In this document: positions 43,012 to 58,044 of the stretch, in pieces | How the letters are laid out: every line of letters starts with the position of its first letter | Position numbering within the stretch: position 1 is the stretch's first letter | NCBI RefSeq assembly: GCF_004114955.1 | Contig: NZ_CP030053.1 | Span: forward strand, 2,604,001-2,668,000 | DNA length: 64,000 nucleotides | Source: Bradyrhizobium guangzhouense | GTDB taxonomy: Bacteria > Pseudomonadota > Alphaproteobacteria > Rhizobiales > Xanthobacteraceae | Direction: 5' to 3' | Program-made: the position numbers and the translations under genes | Notes under the pieces: generated by a model | What the model was told of the DNA's origin: nothing | Database searches by the model: none | The model's input: only the letters and a program-made list of their open reading frames with translations

Positions 43012-43047
43012 GAACATATTGCGAACAGAGAACAGATGGTGTACATT
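43012..43047 (+). promoter_or_regulatory. recA promoter with LexA (SOS) box
   Basis: Alphaproteobacterial LexA site GAAC-N7-GAAC at 43012-43026 overlaps the -35 TTGCGA (43019-43024), followed by a 17-bp spacer and -10 TACATT (43042-43047). About 65 bp of leader precede the recA ATG. The IS end at 42996 leaves the whole promoter and operator intact. Confidence 0.85.
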
Positions 43048-43119
43048 GCGGATATCGACGACCCGCCGCGCCAATCGTTTGTCCCGCACCCGAATCCTCG
43101 CCATAAGGAGCACGACCCA

Positions 43120-44208
<1,089 letters not shown>

Positions 44209-44238
44209 GCCTTCGAGTAACAGTTCGCGAGGAGCGGG

Positions 44239-44286
44239 CGCTGAGGACGTTGAGTTGCCGACGTCGTCAGCGTCCGTTTTCGTTTT
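44239..44286 (+). terminator. Terminator after recA
   Basis: An 11-bp stem with one internal G-G mismatch (CGCTGA-G-GACGT at 44239-44250 / ACGTC-G-TCAGCG at 44261-44272) followed by TCCGTTTTCGTTTT. Confidence 0.8.
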
Positions 44287-44305
44287 GCGTTGGAGTGGGG
44301 GCGTG

Positions 44306-45286
44306 ATGAGGCGTCTGATCTTGACCGGCTGGGGCGGCGGCAGCGAGCTTGCGCGATCGGGTTTGGCTGAGATCGTCATTCCCTTCCATTTTCAATTTGC
44401 GTGGGGGCCGCTTCCGCCGGCGGAAAAACTCTCGGCATATTTAGCGGCCTACACGACGGATCTAGGACCGGCCGAGCACTGGTCGGATTGGGTCCGCTGG
44501 CCACGGGGCGCCAAGGGGCGCAAATCGTCACTGGCCGAATTTTGCGAGCCGTATGACAAGGTCGAGCTCTGGTTCGCCGCGACTGTTCGAGACCAATTGC
44601 AACTCGTCTGGTTGCTCGATCACCTGAGCAACTATCCAGCGCTGGCGCAGAAGCTCGGGCTGCGATTGCTGGATTCCGATCTGATGTTCAGTCCCGACTA
44701 TGATTTCGCTAAGGGGGAACGCCATATTCCCGTCGGACGAGTTGGCGCGAAGGAATTCGAGATTGCAAAATTGGCGTGGTCGGCCTACCGCGCGCCGACC
44801 CCGGAGGCCTGCATCGATCTGCTTCACCGCGATCTGAGTGCCTTGCTGATGCTGCGGCCGGCCTTGCTCGAGCTACTGGCAGAACTCCCGTCTCCATTGA
44901 CAGGGCTCGGTGCGACCGAGACGCGATTTCTGGAGATGCTTGACTGGTATGTGAACACGAATGCGCTGTTCCATTTGCGCTCGCTACGGGGCACTTACGT
45001 GTGGGGTGAGGTCGAACTGGGATATTTGCTCGAAGGCCTCGCCCTCGGTCCCAAGCCAGCTGTGGCCGGGCTGGGCGAAGAATTGCGCACCATCGACCTT
45101 GGCGATCTCAGAGGCCGGCACGAGGTTTATCTCCGCAGCCGGCTGTCGTTGACCGAGTTCGGCAAGGCCGTCCTGGCTCATCAGGAGGATTTCAGTCGCC
45201 ACAATCCGATTGATCGTTGGTGGGGCGGCACGCACCTGACCAACGAGCGGCTGTGGCGCTACGGCACTGTCTTGACGAAGCCCTGA
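44306..45286 (+). CDS. DUF1835-like protein, tandem paralogue A
   Basis: 326 residues (ATG 44306, TGGAG upstream). Family hallmarks seen in all four full copies: an N-terminal strand R-L-I-L-T, an L-W-F/L-W box (Y-D-K-V-E-L-W-F-A), Q-L-Q-L-V-W-L-L-D, A-x-x-A-W-x-A-Y-R-A-P-T-P-E, a Leu-rich P-A-L-L-E-L-L-A-E-L-P-S-P-L-T-G-L-G-A-T-E, and a C-terminal S-L-T-E-F-G-K-A-V-L...R-H-N-P-I-x-R-W-W-G-G-T-x-L-T-N-E-R-L-W. This arrangement resembles DUF1835-domain proteins, whose function is unknown. No signal peptide or membrane helix. Most like copy E. Confidence 0.72.
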   Translation: MRRLILTGWGGGSELARSGLAEIVIPFHFQFAWGPLPPAEKLSAYLAAYTTDLGPAEHWSDWVRWPRGAKGRKSSLAEFCEPYDKVELWFAATVRDQLQLVWLLDHLSNYPALAQKLGLRLLDSDLMFSPDYDFAKGERHIPVGRVGAKEFEIAKLAWSAYRAPTPEACIDLLHRDLSALLMLRPALLELLAELPSPLTGLGATETRFLEMLDWYVNTNALFHLRSLRGTYVWGEVELGYLLEGLALGPKPAVAGLGEELRTIDLGDLRGRHEVYLRSRLSLTEFGKAVLAHQEDFSRHNPIDRWWGGTHLTNERLWRYGTVLTKP

Positions 45287-45296
45287 GGCCACGAGC

Positions 45297-45512
45297 ATGA
45301 CACGGCTCATTGTTACGACAGACTCGTCGATCGCCGGCGCCATTCAAGGAGCGGGCCTCGCCGATCTGGAGGAGGGGCGGTCTTGGCGGGAGAAAAGGAC
45401 TTCCTTCCTCCGATACAACCCGATCAAGCGCTGGTGGGGCGGTGCGCTTCTCACCAACGAACGTCTCTGGCGGTGGGATGCCCGAGGGCGGTCGTTGATC
45501 GCACCTGCCTGA
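45297..45512 (+). CDS. Internally deleted DUF1835-like paralogue B (71 aa)
   Basis: Starts like its neighbours (M-T-R-L-I-V-T-T-D) and ends with the complete family tail (Y-N-P-I-K-R-W-W-G-G-A-L-L-T-N-E-R-L-W-R-W-D), but about 250 codons between residues 24 and about 40 are missing. The frame is kept, so a 71-residue product could still be made. 10 bp after copy A. Best seen as a deletion remnant of a fifth gene. Confidence 0.7.
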   Translation: MTRLIVTTDSSIAGAIQGAGLADLEEGRSWREKRTSFLRYNPIKRWWGGALLTNERLWRWDARGRSLIAPA

Positions 45513-45567
45513 CAAAGCCGCTATCTGGTCATGACGCTTCGGTATCCAATTCGGTTGAGAGGACGGC

Positions 45568-46554
45568 GTGTCACATTTGATCCTGACAACAGACGATCAC
45601 GCTGCACATTGTTTGCGCCCGACATGTTTGGCAAATGAAGTCGTCGGCTTCGATCTTCGCTTCGTCACGGGACAATTGCCGACAGAGGCCGAGCTTGCCG
45701 TCTTGCTGGAGCCGCGCTCGTCCAAGCATGACCGCGAGGGCAAGCACTGGCTCGATCATTTTCGACGGATGGGGATAGGGCGAACGACTGACCGGACTCG
45801 CGGTCTCCTGGAATTTTGCGATACGTTCGACTCGATCGAGCTTTGGGCCGATCCAAACGCCAACGCTCAACTCATCCTCATCTGGCTGCTCGATTTTCTT
45901 CGTCCCTACAAGGAAGTCTCATCGAAGTTGAGCCTCGTCCAGGCCGACGATGAGATCGCCAACTATCTCCCGGAATCACTGAAGGAATGGAAGCTGCCAG
46001 TGTTCAAGGTCACTGACCGCCACCTCGCGCTTGCCAGCCGAGCCTGGCAGGCCTGGCGCGCTCCCACTCCGGAAGGCTGCTTTGAGCTCCTGATGCAGGA
46101 CACGACGATCCTGCCGCGACTTCGCCCCGCGATCATCGCATTGCTCGAGGAGCTTCCGGATAGTCTGAACGGCATCGGGGCCAGCGAGCAACTTATGCTG
46201 GAAGCTCTCAGCTATGGCTGCACCGATCCGGGCCAGGCGCTTTACGCGGCGCGGGACCGACGTGTCATCAACGAAGGCGAGGCGGGCGACCTGTTCGATG
46301 AGCTCGCGCAATGTCCCGAGCCGCTCATTTTCGGATTGGGTGAGGGGCCGTTCGATCCGAGTGAGCACACCCGCTACCAGCGGTATCGCAGGGCAAAGGT
46401 CGGCCTCACCAAGCTCGGTCAAGCGGTGGTGGAAGCGGAGGATGATTTTTCTCGTCACAACCCGATCAAGCGCTGGTGGGGCGGCACTGAATTGACCAAC
46501 GAACGGCTCTGGCGCTGGGATCGCGAAATCCGTTCGTTGGTTGCGCCTGCCTGA
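45568..46554 (+). CDS. DUF1835-like protein, tandem paralogue C
   Basis: 328 residues from GTG 45568 with TTGAGAGGA upstream. Same domain order as copy A: S-H-L-I-L-T-T-D-D start, F-D-S-I-E-L-W, Q-L-I-L-I-W-L-L-D-F-L-R-P-Y, L-A-S-R-A-W-Q-A-W-R-A-P-T-P-E, L-E-E-L-P-D-S-L-N-G-I-G-A-S-E and the R-H-N-P-I-K-R-W-W-G-G-T-E-L-T-N-E-R-L-W-R-W-D end. Closest to copy D, including its leader sequence and GTG start. Confidence 0.74.
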   Translation: MSHLILTTDDHAAHCLRPTCLANEVVGFDLRFVTGQLPTEAELAVLLEPRSSKHDREGKHWLDHFRRMGIGRTTDRTRGLLEFCDTFDSIELWADPNANAQLILIWLLDFLRPYKEVSSKLSLVQADDEIANYLPESLKEWKLPVFKVTDRHLALASRAWQAWRAPTPEGCFELLMQDTTILPRLRPAIIALLEELPDSLNGIGASEQLMLEALSYGCTDPGQALYAARDRRVINEGEAGDLFDELAQCPEPLIFGLGEGPFDPSEHTRYQRYRRAKVGLTKLGQAVVEAEDDFSRHNPIKRWWGGTELTNERLWRWDREIRSLVAPA

Positions 46555-46608
46555 CGGCGTGCATGCTCAATATGTTCCTGTCTTGCGTATCAATTTTGAG
46601 AGGCGACT

Positions 46609-47586
46609 GTGTCTCATTTGATTTTATCCACGAACCATCTTGACGAAAGCGTGCTTCGCCAGACGCGCCGCGCGAACATGGTGCTCGGATTTTACCCACG
46701 CTTCGTCTGGACAAAATTGCCTTCCGCGGAGCGGCTTTTGACGGGGCTGGAGCGCCGATCGGCAAAGCACTGCAATCCGGGCGATCATTGGCTCGATGAC
46801 GCTTCTCGAGGTTCGCTGGAAGGTTTCGGAACGCGCGACATCGGCTTTTTCGAGCTGTGTGCGAAGTTCGACTCAATTGAAATATGGGTCGATCCCCGAC
46901 CAAATGATCAGCTTGTGCTGGTCTGGCTGCTGGACCTGCTTCGCCCCTACAAGGAGATCACAACGAAACTGAGCCTGTTGCACACAGACGATCATGTTGC
47001 GGACTATGCTCCAGAGTCTGTCGCAAAATGGAAGCTGCCGGCCTTCAAGGTGACCGACAATCACCTCGCGATCGCAAGCCGCGCCTGGCAGGCCTATCGG
47101 GCGGAAACGCCAGAGCCTTGTTTCGATCTTCTGATGACGGATTTGATGATCCTGCCGAGACTTCGATCGGCGTTCATTGCCTTGCTTGAAGAGCTTCCGG
47201 ACAGCGTGACGGGCCTGGGTGCCACTGAAATGGATATTCTGGACTTTGTGAACGATGGGCACACCGACCCAAGACGTGTCACCGAGGCGAGGTGGATGCG
47301 CGATGTGCTCGAAGAAGGCGAAGCGCGTGATGCTCTGCTCGAGCTGGGCGCACATTCGGCGCCAGCGGTCCTGTTGGGCGATCCGGCTTTCAACAATGAG
47401 GACCGCTATTTCGGCAGGAGCGAGTGGAAGGTCACGCTGACCGAACTCGGGCGTTCCATTTTTTCGCGCGAGGACGATATGTGGCGCCACAACCAGATCT
47501 ATCGCTGGTGGGGCGGGACTGAATTGACCAACGACAAGCTCTGGCGCTGGGATCGCGACAGCCGTTCGTTGATTGCGCCTGCCTAG
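46609..47586 (+). CDS. DUF1835-like protein, tandem paralogue D
   Basis: 325 residues from GTG 46609 with TTGAGAGG upstream. Shares with copy C the segments H-L-I-L-S-T-N, F-D-S-I-E-I-W, Q-L-V-L-V-W-L-L-D-L-L-R-P-Y-K-E, L-P-x-F-K-V-T-D-x-H-L-A and the R-W-W-G-G-T-E-L-T-N tail. The divergence between C and D is clearly visible at protein level, so the duplication is not recent. Confidence 0.74.
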   Translation: MSHLILSTNHLDESVLRQTRRANMVLGFYPRFVWTKLPSAERLLTGLERRSAKHCNPGDHWLDDASRGSLEGFGTRDIGFFELCAKFDSIEIWVDPRPNDQLVLVWLLDLLRPYKEITTKLSLLHTDDHVADYAPESVAKWKLPAFKVTDNHLAIASRAWQAYRAETPEPCFDLLMTDLMILPRLRSAFIALLEELPDSVTGLGATEMDILDFVNDGHTDPRRVTEARWMRDVLEEGEARDALLELGAHSAPAVLLGDPAFNNEDRYFGRSEWKVTLTELGRSIFSREDDMWRHNQIYRWWGGTELTNDKLWRWDRDSRSLIAPA

Positions 47587-47611
47587 TCTACATTGCTCAA
47601 AGGTTTGAAGA

Positions 47612-47640
47612 TCAATTTGAGACGCGATTGCGTCTCGTTT
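47612..47640 (+). repeat. Leader footprint of a lost array copy
   Basis: The spacer after copy D contains TCAATTTGAGACGCGATTGC then GTCTCGTTTTGG, which lines up with the leader plus start codon region of copy D (TCAATTTTGAGAGGCGACTGT then GTCTCATTTG) and of copy C, yet no reading frame of the family follows. It also forms a 7-bp hairpin (GAGACGC/GCGTCTC) followed by GTTTT that could act as a weak terminator. Confidence 0.5.
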
Positions 47641-47660
47641 TGGAGTAGGGCACGGGGGCC

Positions 47661-48656
47661 ATGAAGCGCGTAATCCTGACCAGTCCGTCCGGCGTTGGAC
47701 TCACCTACGCCGATCGCGCCGACATGGTCGTCCCGCTGATCTTTCGATTCGTCTGGGGCCCGCTGCCGACGTCGCACCACCTTGGGGAGTACCTCACGGG
47801 AGGCTATTTCAGAGGCGACCCGGAGGTACGTTGGTCCGACCTTGTCGCGCGGTCGCCCCAGAGCGGTCTCGCGCACAAGGAGCTTGGACTGGTCTGGTTC
47901 TGCAAGGCCTATGGTGTTGAAGAGATCGAGCTGTGGTTTGATCCCAGCCCGAGCAACCAATTGCAGCTGGTCTGGATCCTCGACTATCTCCGTTCCGAGC
48001 CATACGCGGCGGAGCGTACAAAGCTGCGACTCGTCGATTTCGATTTGCTCGGAGCAGACGGCGACAGGCTTCGCGATCATGCCATCCGGCAATTGGAGGT
48101 CACGGAGCCCGACTTCGAGGACGCCCGCATCGCCTGGGAGGCCTACCGGTCACCAACGCCGGAGCTCGTTTCGGGGCTGCTCAATCGGGAGTTTCACACG
48201 CTCCCGTTCCTGAAGCCGGCGATGGAAGAATTGTTGGCAGAATTGCCGTCTCCAGTCAGCGGACTGGGCGCGACGGAAGCGCAGCTTCTCGACCTGATTG
48301 CGAAGGGGCACAATCGCACCAAGGAGCTGTTTGAGCCGGGCGGGCTGCTCGAAACGCGTGTGTTCGACCAATGGGAGCTGGGTCCGTTGCTCGAAGGGCT
48401 GGCGTCCGGCCCGATGCCGGCGATCGCGGGTCTCGATCCAAAACTTTCAACTCTCCCACGGCACGATGCGAGAGGTCGCAACGCCGCCTATCGTCGGAGC
48501 CGGCTGTCGCTGACCGAATTTGGCCAGGCCGTCCTTGCAGGCCGGGAAGATTTCCGCCGCCACAATCCAATTCGGCGCTGGTGGGGTGGCACGCTGCTAA
48601 CCAACGAACGGCTGTGGCGGTGGGATTGCGAAGGCCGATCGTTGGTTTCACCTTAA
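47661..48656 (+). CDS. DUF1835-like protein, tandem paralogue E
   Basis: 331 residues from ATG 47661 (GGGGG upstream). Start M-K-R-V-I-L-T-S; W-F-C-K-A-Y-G-V-E-E-I-E-L-W-F-D; Q-L-Q-L-V-W-I-L-D-Y-L; A-W-E-A-Y-R-S-P-T-P-E; L-L-A-E-L-P-S-P-V-S-G-L-G-A-T-E; S-L-T-E-F-G-Q-A-V-L; R-W-W-G-G-T-L-L-T-N-E-R-L-W-R-W-D. Closest to copy A. Last gene of the array; the duplicated palindrome begins 5 bp after its stop. Confidence 0.74.
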   Translation: MKRVILTSPSGVGLTYADRADMVVPLIFRFVWGPLPTSHHLGEYLTGGYFRGDPEVRWSDLVARSPQSGLAHKELGLVWFCKAYGVEEIELWFDPSPSNQLQLVWILDYLRSEPYAAERTKLRLVDFDLLGADGDRLRDHAIRQLEVTEPDFEDARIAWEAYRSPTPELVSGLLNREFHTLPFLKPAMEELLAELPSPVSGLGATEAQLLDLIAKGHNRTKELFEPGGLLETRVFDQWELGPLLEGLASGPMPAIAGLDPKLSTLPRHDARGRNAAYRRSRLSLTEFGQAVLAGREDFRRHNPIRRWWGGTLLTNERLWRWDCEGRSLVSP

Positions 48657-48661
48657 GTGCC

Positions 48662-48800
48662 GTAGGGTGGGTTAGCCTCGCGGATTGCGCGAAGCGCAAA
48701 CCGCGCGGCGTAACCCACCATTGTTCGTCTCTGCGGAAGCAGAAGTGGTGGGTTACGCCGACGACTGCGCTTTGCGCAGCCGCCCGCTAACCCACCCTAC
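48662..48800. repeat. 139-bp palindromic repeat, copy 1
   Basis: Begins GTAGGGTGGGTTAGC and ends GCTAACCCACCCTAC, with inner inverted pairs (GGCGTAACCCACCA / TGGTGGGTTACGCC and TTGCGCGAAGCGCAA). Differs from copy 2 at only a handful of positions. The terminal GTAGGGTGGGTTA motif is familiar from Bradyrhizobium intergenic repeats. Confidence 0.88.
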
Positions 48801-48805
48801 AAAGC

Positions 48806-48847
48806 TTACTCCGCAGCTTCTGCGTAATCGCTGACCGGCGGGCAGGA
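48806..48847 (-). pseudogene. Second copy of the gcvP 3' end (13 codons plus stop)
   Basis: Minus-strand reading gives [17 protein letters not shown], identical in protein sequence to the gcvP C-terminus at 49007-49048. The DNA differs at five positions, every one a third-codon synonymous change (Ser TCG/TCC, Cys TGT/TGC, Ala GCT/GCA, Glu GAG/GAA, Ala GCC/GCT). It lies between the two 139-bp palindromes. Confidence 0.85.
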
Positions 48848-48849
48848 CA

Positions 48850-48988
48850 GTAGGGTGGGTTAGCCTCGCGGATTGCGCGAAGCGCAAACCGCGCGGCGTA
48901 ACCCACCATTGTTCGTCTCTGCGGAAGCAGAAGTGGTGGGTTACGCCAGCGACTGCGCTTCGCGCAGCCGCTAGCTAACCCACCCTAC
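48850..48988. repeat. 139-bp palindromic repeat, copy 2
   Basis: Same length and ends as copy 1 at 48662-48800. It lies 18 bp downstream of the gcvP stop codon, in the position of its transcription terminator. Together with copy 1 and the duplicated gcvP tail it fills the 350-bp gap between the paralogue array and gcvP. Confidence 0.88.
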
Positions 48989-49006
48989 GAGACCACCCGT
49001 TGTGGC

Positions 49007-51874
<2,868 letters not shown>

Positions 51875-51903
51875 GGGTCCTCGCTTTAGATTTGGCTGGC
51901 GCC

Positions 51904-52021
51904 GTCATACCCCGCGAATGCGGGGCATCCAGTAAACGCAGGCGTCACGGCTTGAACCGAGAAGGCGCGGCGTACTGGATCGCCCGCCCCAGTGCGCAGT
52001 GCGCACAAGGCGGGCGATGAC
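51904..52021. repeat. Palindromic repeat between gcvH and gcvP
   Basis: Imperfect inverted repeat with ends GTCAT / ATGAC, an inner GCATCCAGTA / TACTGGAT pair and a secondary hairpin GTGCGCA-GTGCGCAC. It is inside the gcv transcript. Different family from the GTAGGGTGGG and GTCATTGCG repeats. Confidence 0.65.
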
Positions 52022-52051
52022 ACCGAATATGAGGTGAGAATTTGCTTCATC

Positions 52052-52420
52052 TCACGCCGTATGGGCCTTGTAGGCGGCTTCATCCATGAGGCCGCCGAGC
52101 TCGCTCTTGTCCGCAATCCTGATCTTGAAGAACCAGGCCGCGGCTTGCGCGTCCGAGTTGACCAGCGCGGGCTCGGCGGCGAGCGCGTCGTTGGTCTCGA
52201 GCACTTCGCCGGAGATGGGCGCATAGACGTCGGAGGCGGCCTTGACCGACTCGACGACGGCGGCGGCTTCAGCCTTCTTCAAGGTGCGGCCGACCTTGGG
52301 CAGCTCGACGAACACGACGTCACCGAGCTGGGACTGCGCGTAGTCGGTGATGCCGACGGTGGCGACATCGCCATCGATCGCCAGCCATTCATGGTCGGAG
52401 GTGTACAGCGTCGTGGTCAT
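52052..52420 (-). CDS. gcvH: Glycine cleavage system H protein
   Basis: 122 residues. Lipoyl carrier with the lipoylation lysine K60 in [10 protein letters not shown] and the typical start D-H-E-W-L...[19 protein letters not shown]. Begins 10 bp after the gcvT stop. Confidence 0.97.
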   Translation of the reverse strand: MTTTLYTSDHEWLAIDGDVATVGITDYAQSQLGDVVFVELPKVGRTLKKAEAAAVVESVKAASDVYAPISGEVLETNDALAAEPALVNSDAQAAAWFFKIRIADKSELGGLMDEAAYKAHTA

Positions 52421-52430
52421 TTTCTTGTCC

Positions 52431-53579
52431 TCAGCGTTTGTAGGTGTTTTTCACGAAGGGCATGGCGGCGACGGTGAGCGGCAGACGCTGTCCGCGCACC
52501 TCGGCGAAGAGTTTTGTCTCGAGCGCGCTTAAGGCAGTGGGCACGTAGCCCATCGCAACCGGCGCATTCAGGCTCGGGCCGAAGCCGCCCGACGTGACCT
52601 TTCCAACGGGCTCGCCACCCGCGCTGTCAGCAAACAGCAGCGCGCCCTCGCGGACCGGGGCACGACCCTCAGCGCGCAGGCCGATGCGGCGGCGGGATGC
52701 ACCGTGATCGAAATGGGCGAGAATTTTTTCGGCACCGGGAAAGCCGCCGGCGCGCGCGCCGCCGCTGCGTCGGCTCTTCTGCACCGACCATTCCAGCGCG
52801 GCTTCGACCGGCGTGGTCTCGGTGTCGATGTCGTGACCGTAGAGGCAGAGGCCGGCTTCCAGCCGCAGGCTGTCGCGGGCGCCAAGGCCGATCGGCATCA
52901 CATCGGGATCGTCCAGGAGCGTCCTGGCGAGATGCTCGGCGTCGGTCGCGGGGACCGAGATCTCGAACCCGTCCTCGCCGGTATAGCCGGAGCGCGAGAC
53001 GAAGCATTTGATGCCGGCAACCTCGTGCGGGCCAGCGTCCATGAACTTCATGGAAGGCGCTTCTGCACATAATTTCGCCAGCGCTGACTCGGCCTTCGGA
53101 CCCTGCAGTGCGATCAGCGCGCGATCGGCAAGCGAATCGATGACGCAGGTGTCCGACAGATGCGCGCGCAGATGCGCCTCGTCCGCGTCCTTGCAGGCGG
53201 CGTTGACCACCAGGAACAGGTGGTCGCCGAAATTGGCGACCATGAGATCGTCAAGGATCCCGCCATCTTCATTGGTGAACTGGGCGTAGCGCTGCCGTCC
53301 CGGTGCGATCGCCACGATGTCCTGCGGCACCAGCCGCTCCAGCGCGCGGGCGGCGTCCTCGATGCTCCCGGATTTCGGCCGCAGCGCGAGCTGGCCCATA
53401 TGGGAGACGTCGAACAGGCCCGCCTGCTTGCGGGTATGGAGATGCTCTTTCAGCACGCCCGCAGGGTACTGCACGGGCATGTCATAGCCTGCGAACGGCA
53501 CCATCTTGCCGCCAAGGGACACGTGCAGGTCGTGGAGGGGGGTACGTTTCAGGGAGTCTTTGTCGTCACGCGCCAGCAT
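52431..53579 (-). CDS. gcvT: Aminomethyltransferase (glycine cleavage T protein)
   Basis: 382 residues from ATG 53579; the frame is open 21 codons further, into the riboswitch leader, but that part is not GcvT. Tetrahydrofolate-dependent T-protein: [31 protein letters not shown], and [11 protein letters not shown]. First gene of the operon, directly behind the glycine riboswitch. Confidence 0.96.
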   Translation of the reverse strand: MLARDDKDSLKRTPLHDLHVSLGGKMVPFAGYDMPVQYPAGVLKEHLHTRKQAGLFDVSHMGQLALRPKSGSIEDAARALERLVPQDIVAIAPGRQRYAQFTNEDGGILDDLMVANFGDHLFLVVNAACKDADEAHLRAHLSDTCVIDSLADRALIALQGPKAESALAKLCAEAPSMKFMDAGPHEVAGIKCFVSRSGYTGEDGFEISVPATDAEHLARTLLDDPDVMPIGLGARDSLRLEAGLCLYGHDIDTETTPVEAALEWSVQKSRRSGGARAGGFPGAEKILAHFDHGASRRRIGLRAEGRAPVREGALLFADSAGGEPVGKVTSGGFGPSLNAPVAMGYVPTALSALETKLFAEVRGQRLPLTVAAMPFVKNTYKR

Positions 53580-53640
53580 CTCAAGGGGCCCTCGGCGGTT
53601 CCCCAGGGACGATTCCCCGGAAGCAACCCATCGAAGCCCC

Positions 53641-53808
53641 ATCTGTCGCTGTGCCTGAGAGTATTATCCCGTCGGCGGACGCTGGTCCGGGTGTTCGGCC
53701 GGTCAGCGCCTCTTTCCAGATGTCGTCAAAGCCACGCGGTCCTTTTGCCTGAGAGTTTCCGGGGCGGTTGCTCCTTCGGCGCCGGCAATGAAGCCGGTCT
53801 CTCCCGAC
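53641..53808 (-). promoter_or_regulatory. Tandem glycine riboswitch
   Basis: Minus-strand leader of gcvT with two aptamers in series. Aptamer I: GGGAGAGACC (53805-53796), GCCGAAGGAGCAA (53780-53768) and ACTCTCAGGCAAAAGGACC (53757-53739). Aptamer II: GGAAAGAGGCGCTG (about 53718-53705) and ACTCTCAGGCAC (53662-53651). The two conserved CTCTCAGGCA elements and the cooperative two-aptamer layout are diagnostic. Glycine binding is expected to switch on gcvTHP. The expression platform should be at 53580-53640, where a GGGGAACCG...GAGGGCCCC pairing near the ribosome site is possible. Confidence 0.95.
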
Positions 53809-54016
53809 GTGGCCGTACGATACAGATGGGTACAGACCACAGGCCGGCCAAGCCTGTCAACGCGCCCTTTTCGGCTTTCAACGGGATTACGCGGCTGCGG
53901 CAACGCTTTGATCTCTCTGCACAGTTTCTGGACAGGAAAGCTGGCCTTGTCTAAAAGCGCTTTGGCCCGCAGATATCAGCCCAAATCGTCAGGTTTGGAT
54001 GGCAAATTGGCGGGTT

Positions 54017-54106
54017 CTAAAGCGCGATGAGAGTCATCGCGCTTTAGCTCTTTGTTTGAGCATGATCCTTCCGGAAAACCGCTTCACACTTTTCCGGATC
54101 ATGCTC
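54017..54106. repeat. Paired palindromes upstream of alaS
   Basis: Two adjacent inverted repeats: CTAAAGCGCGATGA-N3-TCATCGCGCTTTAG (54017-54047, perfect) and a longer one, GAGCATGATCC...CCGGAAAA...TTTTCCGG-ATCATGCTC (54058-54106). The second type is a frequent Bradyrhizobium intergenic element. They occupy the region immediately before alaS, where the promoter would be expected. Confidence 0.8.
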
Positions 54107-54122
54107 TAGCACACCCGATTGG

Positions 54123-56807
<2,685 letters not shown>

Positions 56808-56813
56808 ATCGCC

Positions 56814-58040
56814 ATGCGCCTCGTTCCGAAAGGACGTGGCTCATCCGATCCCGATTTGAGGGATCGCCTCTACGAATTGCTGGAGCACGATCCGTTGGCC
56901 TACTCGGTCGGGTCGCGCTTCATTCAGATCATCATCAGCGTCATCGTGGTCGACGTCATCGCGATGATCCTGGCTTCGGTACCGGAGCTGGACGCGCAAT
57001 ACGGCGTGCTGTTCTCGGCGATCAAGATCGTCTCCATTGTCGTGTTCGCGCTGGAATATGCCGCACGGCTGTGGACGGTGGCGGGCCACACGCCGCGCAA
57101 GGGCTCGGCGCTTTCTGACCGGCTCGGATATGTCTTCTCGGCGCTCGGCATCATCGACTTCATGGCGTTCGTGCCGGATGCGATCGTGCTGGCCATCGGC
57201 CGGCACGCGACGCTGGCGGCGCTCGGCGTGCTGCCGTTCTTCAAGCTGATCAGGTACTCGCCGGCGATGCGCTCGCTGCTGGCGGCCGTGCATGCCGAGC
57301 GGCGGGCGCTGATCGGCTGCGTCGTCATCCTGATCGGCGTGGTGCTGACCTTTGCCTCGCTGCTCTACGCGATCGAGCGCGACGTGCAGCCGACCAAGCT
57401 CGGCACCATTCCGGATGCGATGTGGTGGGCAATCGTGACGCTCGGCACCGTCGGCTATGGCGACGTCGTGCCGGTGACGGCGCTGGGAAAATTCGTCTCG
57501 GTGTTCGCGATCATCTCGGGCTTTGCCATGATCGCGCTGCCGGTCGCGATCATCTCGACAGCCTTCGCCGAGGAGGTGAAGCGGCGCGACTTCGTCGTGA
57601 CCTGGGGCATGCTGGCCCGGGTGCCGCTGTTCTCGCATCTGTCGGCAGGAGAAATCGCCGACATCATGCGGCTCTTGCGCGCACGCACGATCGAGCAGGG
57701 CGAGATCTTGGTGCGGCGGGGCGATGCGGCCTCGTCGATGTATTTCATCACCGCCGGCGAGGTCGAGATCGCGCTGCCGAGCCAGCATGTGCGCCTCACC
57801 GACGGCACGTTCTTCGGGGAGATCGCGCTGCTGCATAAGACAAAGCGCAGCGGCACCGTGACGGCGACGCGCAAGACGCGCCTCTTGGTGCTCGACGCCC
57901 AGGACTTTCACGCCCTGATCGCACGCATGCCGACGCTTGCCGCCCATGTCCACCAGACCGCGAAAGCGCGGCTGGAGGAGACCGGCGATCTTGCGGCCGC
58001 CGAGCTCGCGCAGGCCGAGCGCGACGGCAGCGGCCGCTGA
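56814..58040 (+). CDS. Cyclic-nucleotide-gated potassium channel (MlotiK1-like)
   Basis: 408 residues. Six-helix ion-transport domain (about 30-260) with pore filter T-L-G-T-V-G-Y-G-D-V-V-P, then a C-terminal cyclic-nucleotide-binding domain (about 270-390) with phosphate-binding cassette F-F-G-E-I-A-L-L...R-S-G-T-V. The S4-like segment has few positive charges, as in MlotiK1, the cAMP-gated channel of Mesorhizobium. About 50 residues longer than MlotiK1. Starts 6 bp after alaS. Confidence 0.9.
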   Translation: MRLVPKGRGSSDPDLRDRLYELLEHDPLAYSVGSRFIQIIISVIVVDVIAMILASVPELDAQYGVLFSAIKIVSIVVFALEYAARLWTVAGHTPRKGSALSDRLGYVFSALGIIDFMAFVPDAIVLAIGRHATLAALGVLPFFKLIRYSPAMRSLLAAVHAERRALIGCVVILIGVVLTFASLLYAIERDVQPTKLGTIPDAMWWAIVTLGTVGYGDVVPVTALGKFVSVFAIISGFAMIALPVAIISTAFAEEVKRRDFVVTWGMLARVPLFSHLSAGEIADIMRLLRARTIEQGEILVRRGDAASSMYFITAGEVEIALPSQHVRLTDGTFFGEIALLHKTKRSGTVTATRKTRLLVLDAQDFHALIARMPTLAAHVHQTAKARLEETGDLAAAELAQAERDGSGR

Positions 58041-58044
58041 GCGG

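Noticed and set aside
42955..43119. A 55-codon N-terminal extension of RecA.
   Set aside because: It begins inside the IS terminal repeat, spans the LexA box and promoter, and has no RecA homology; AAGGAG fixes the start at 43120.
48662..48988. A two-unit CRISPR-like repeat-spacer arrangement.
   Set aside because: The repeats are 139-bp palindromes and the intervening 49 bp is a gcvP tail copy, not a spacer; no cas genes nearby.
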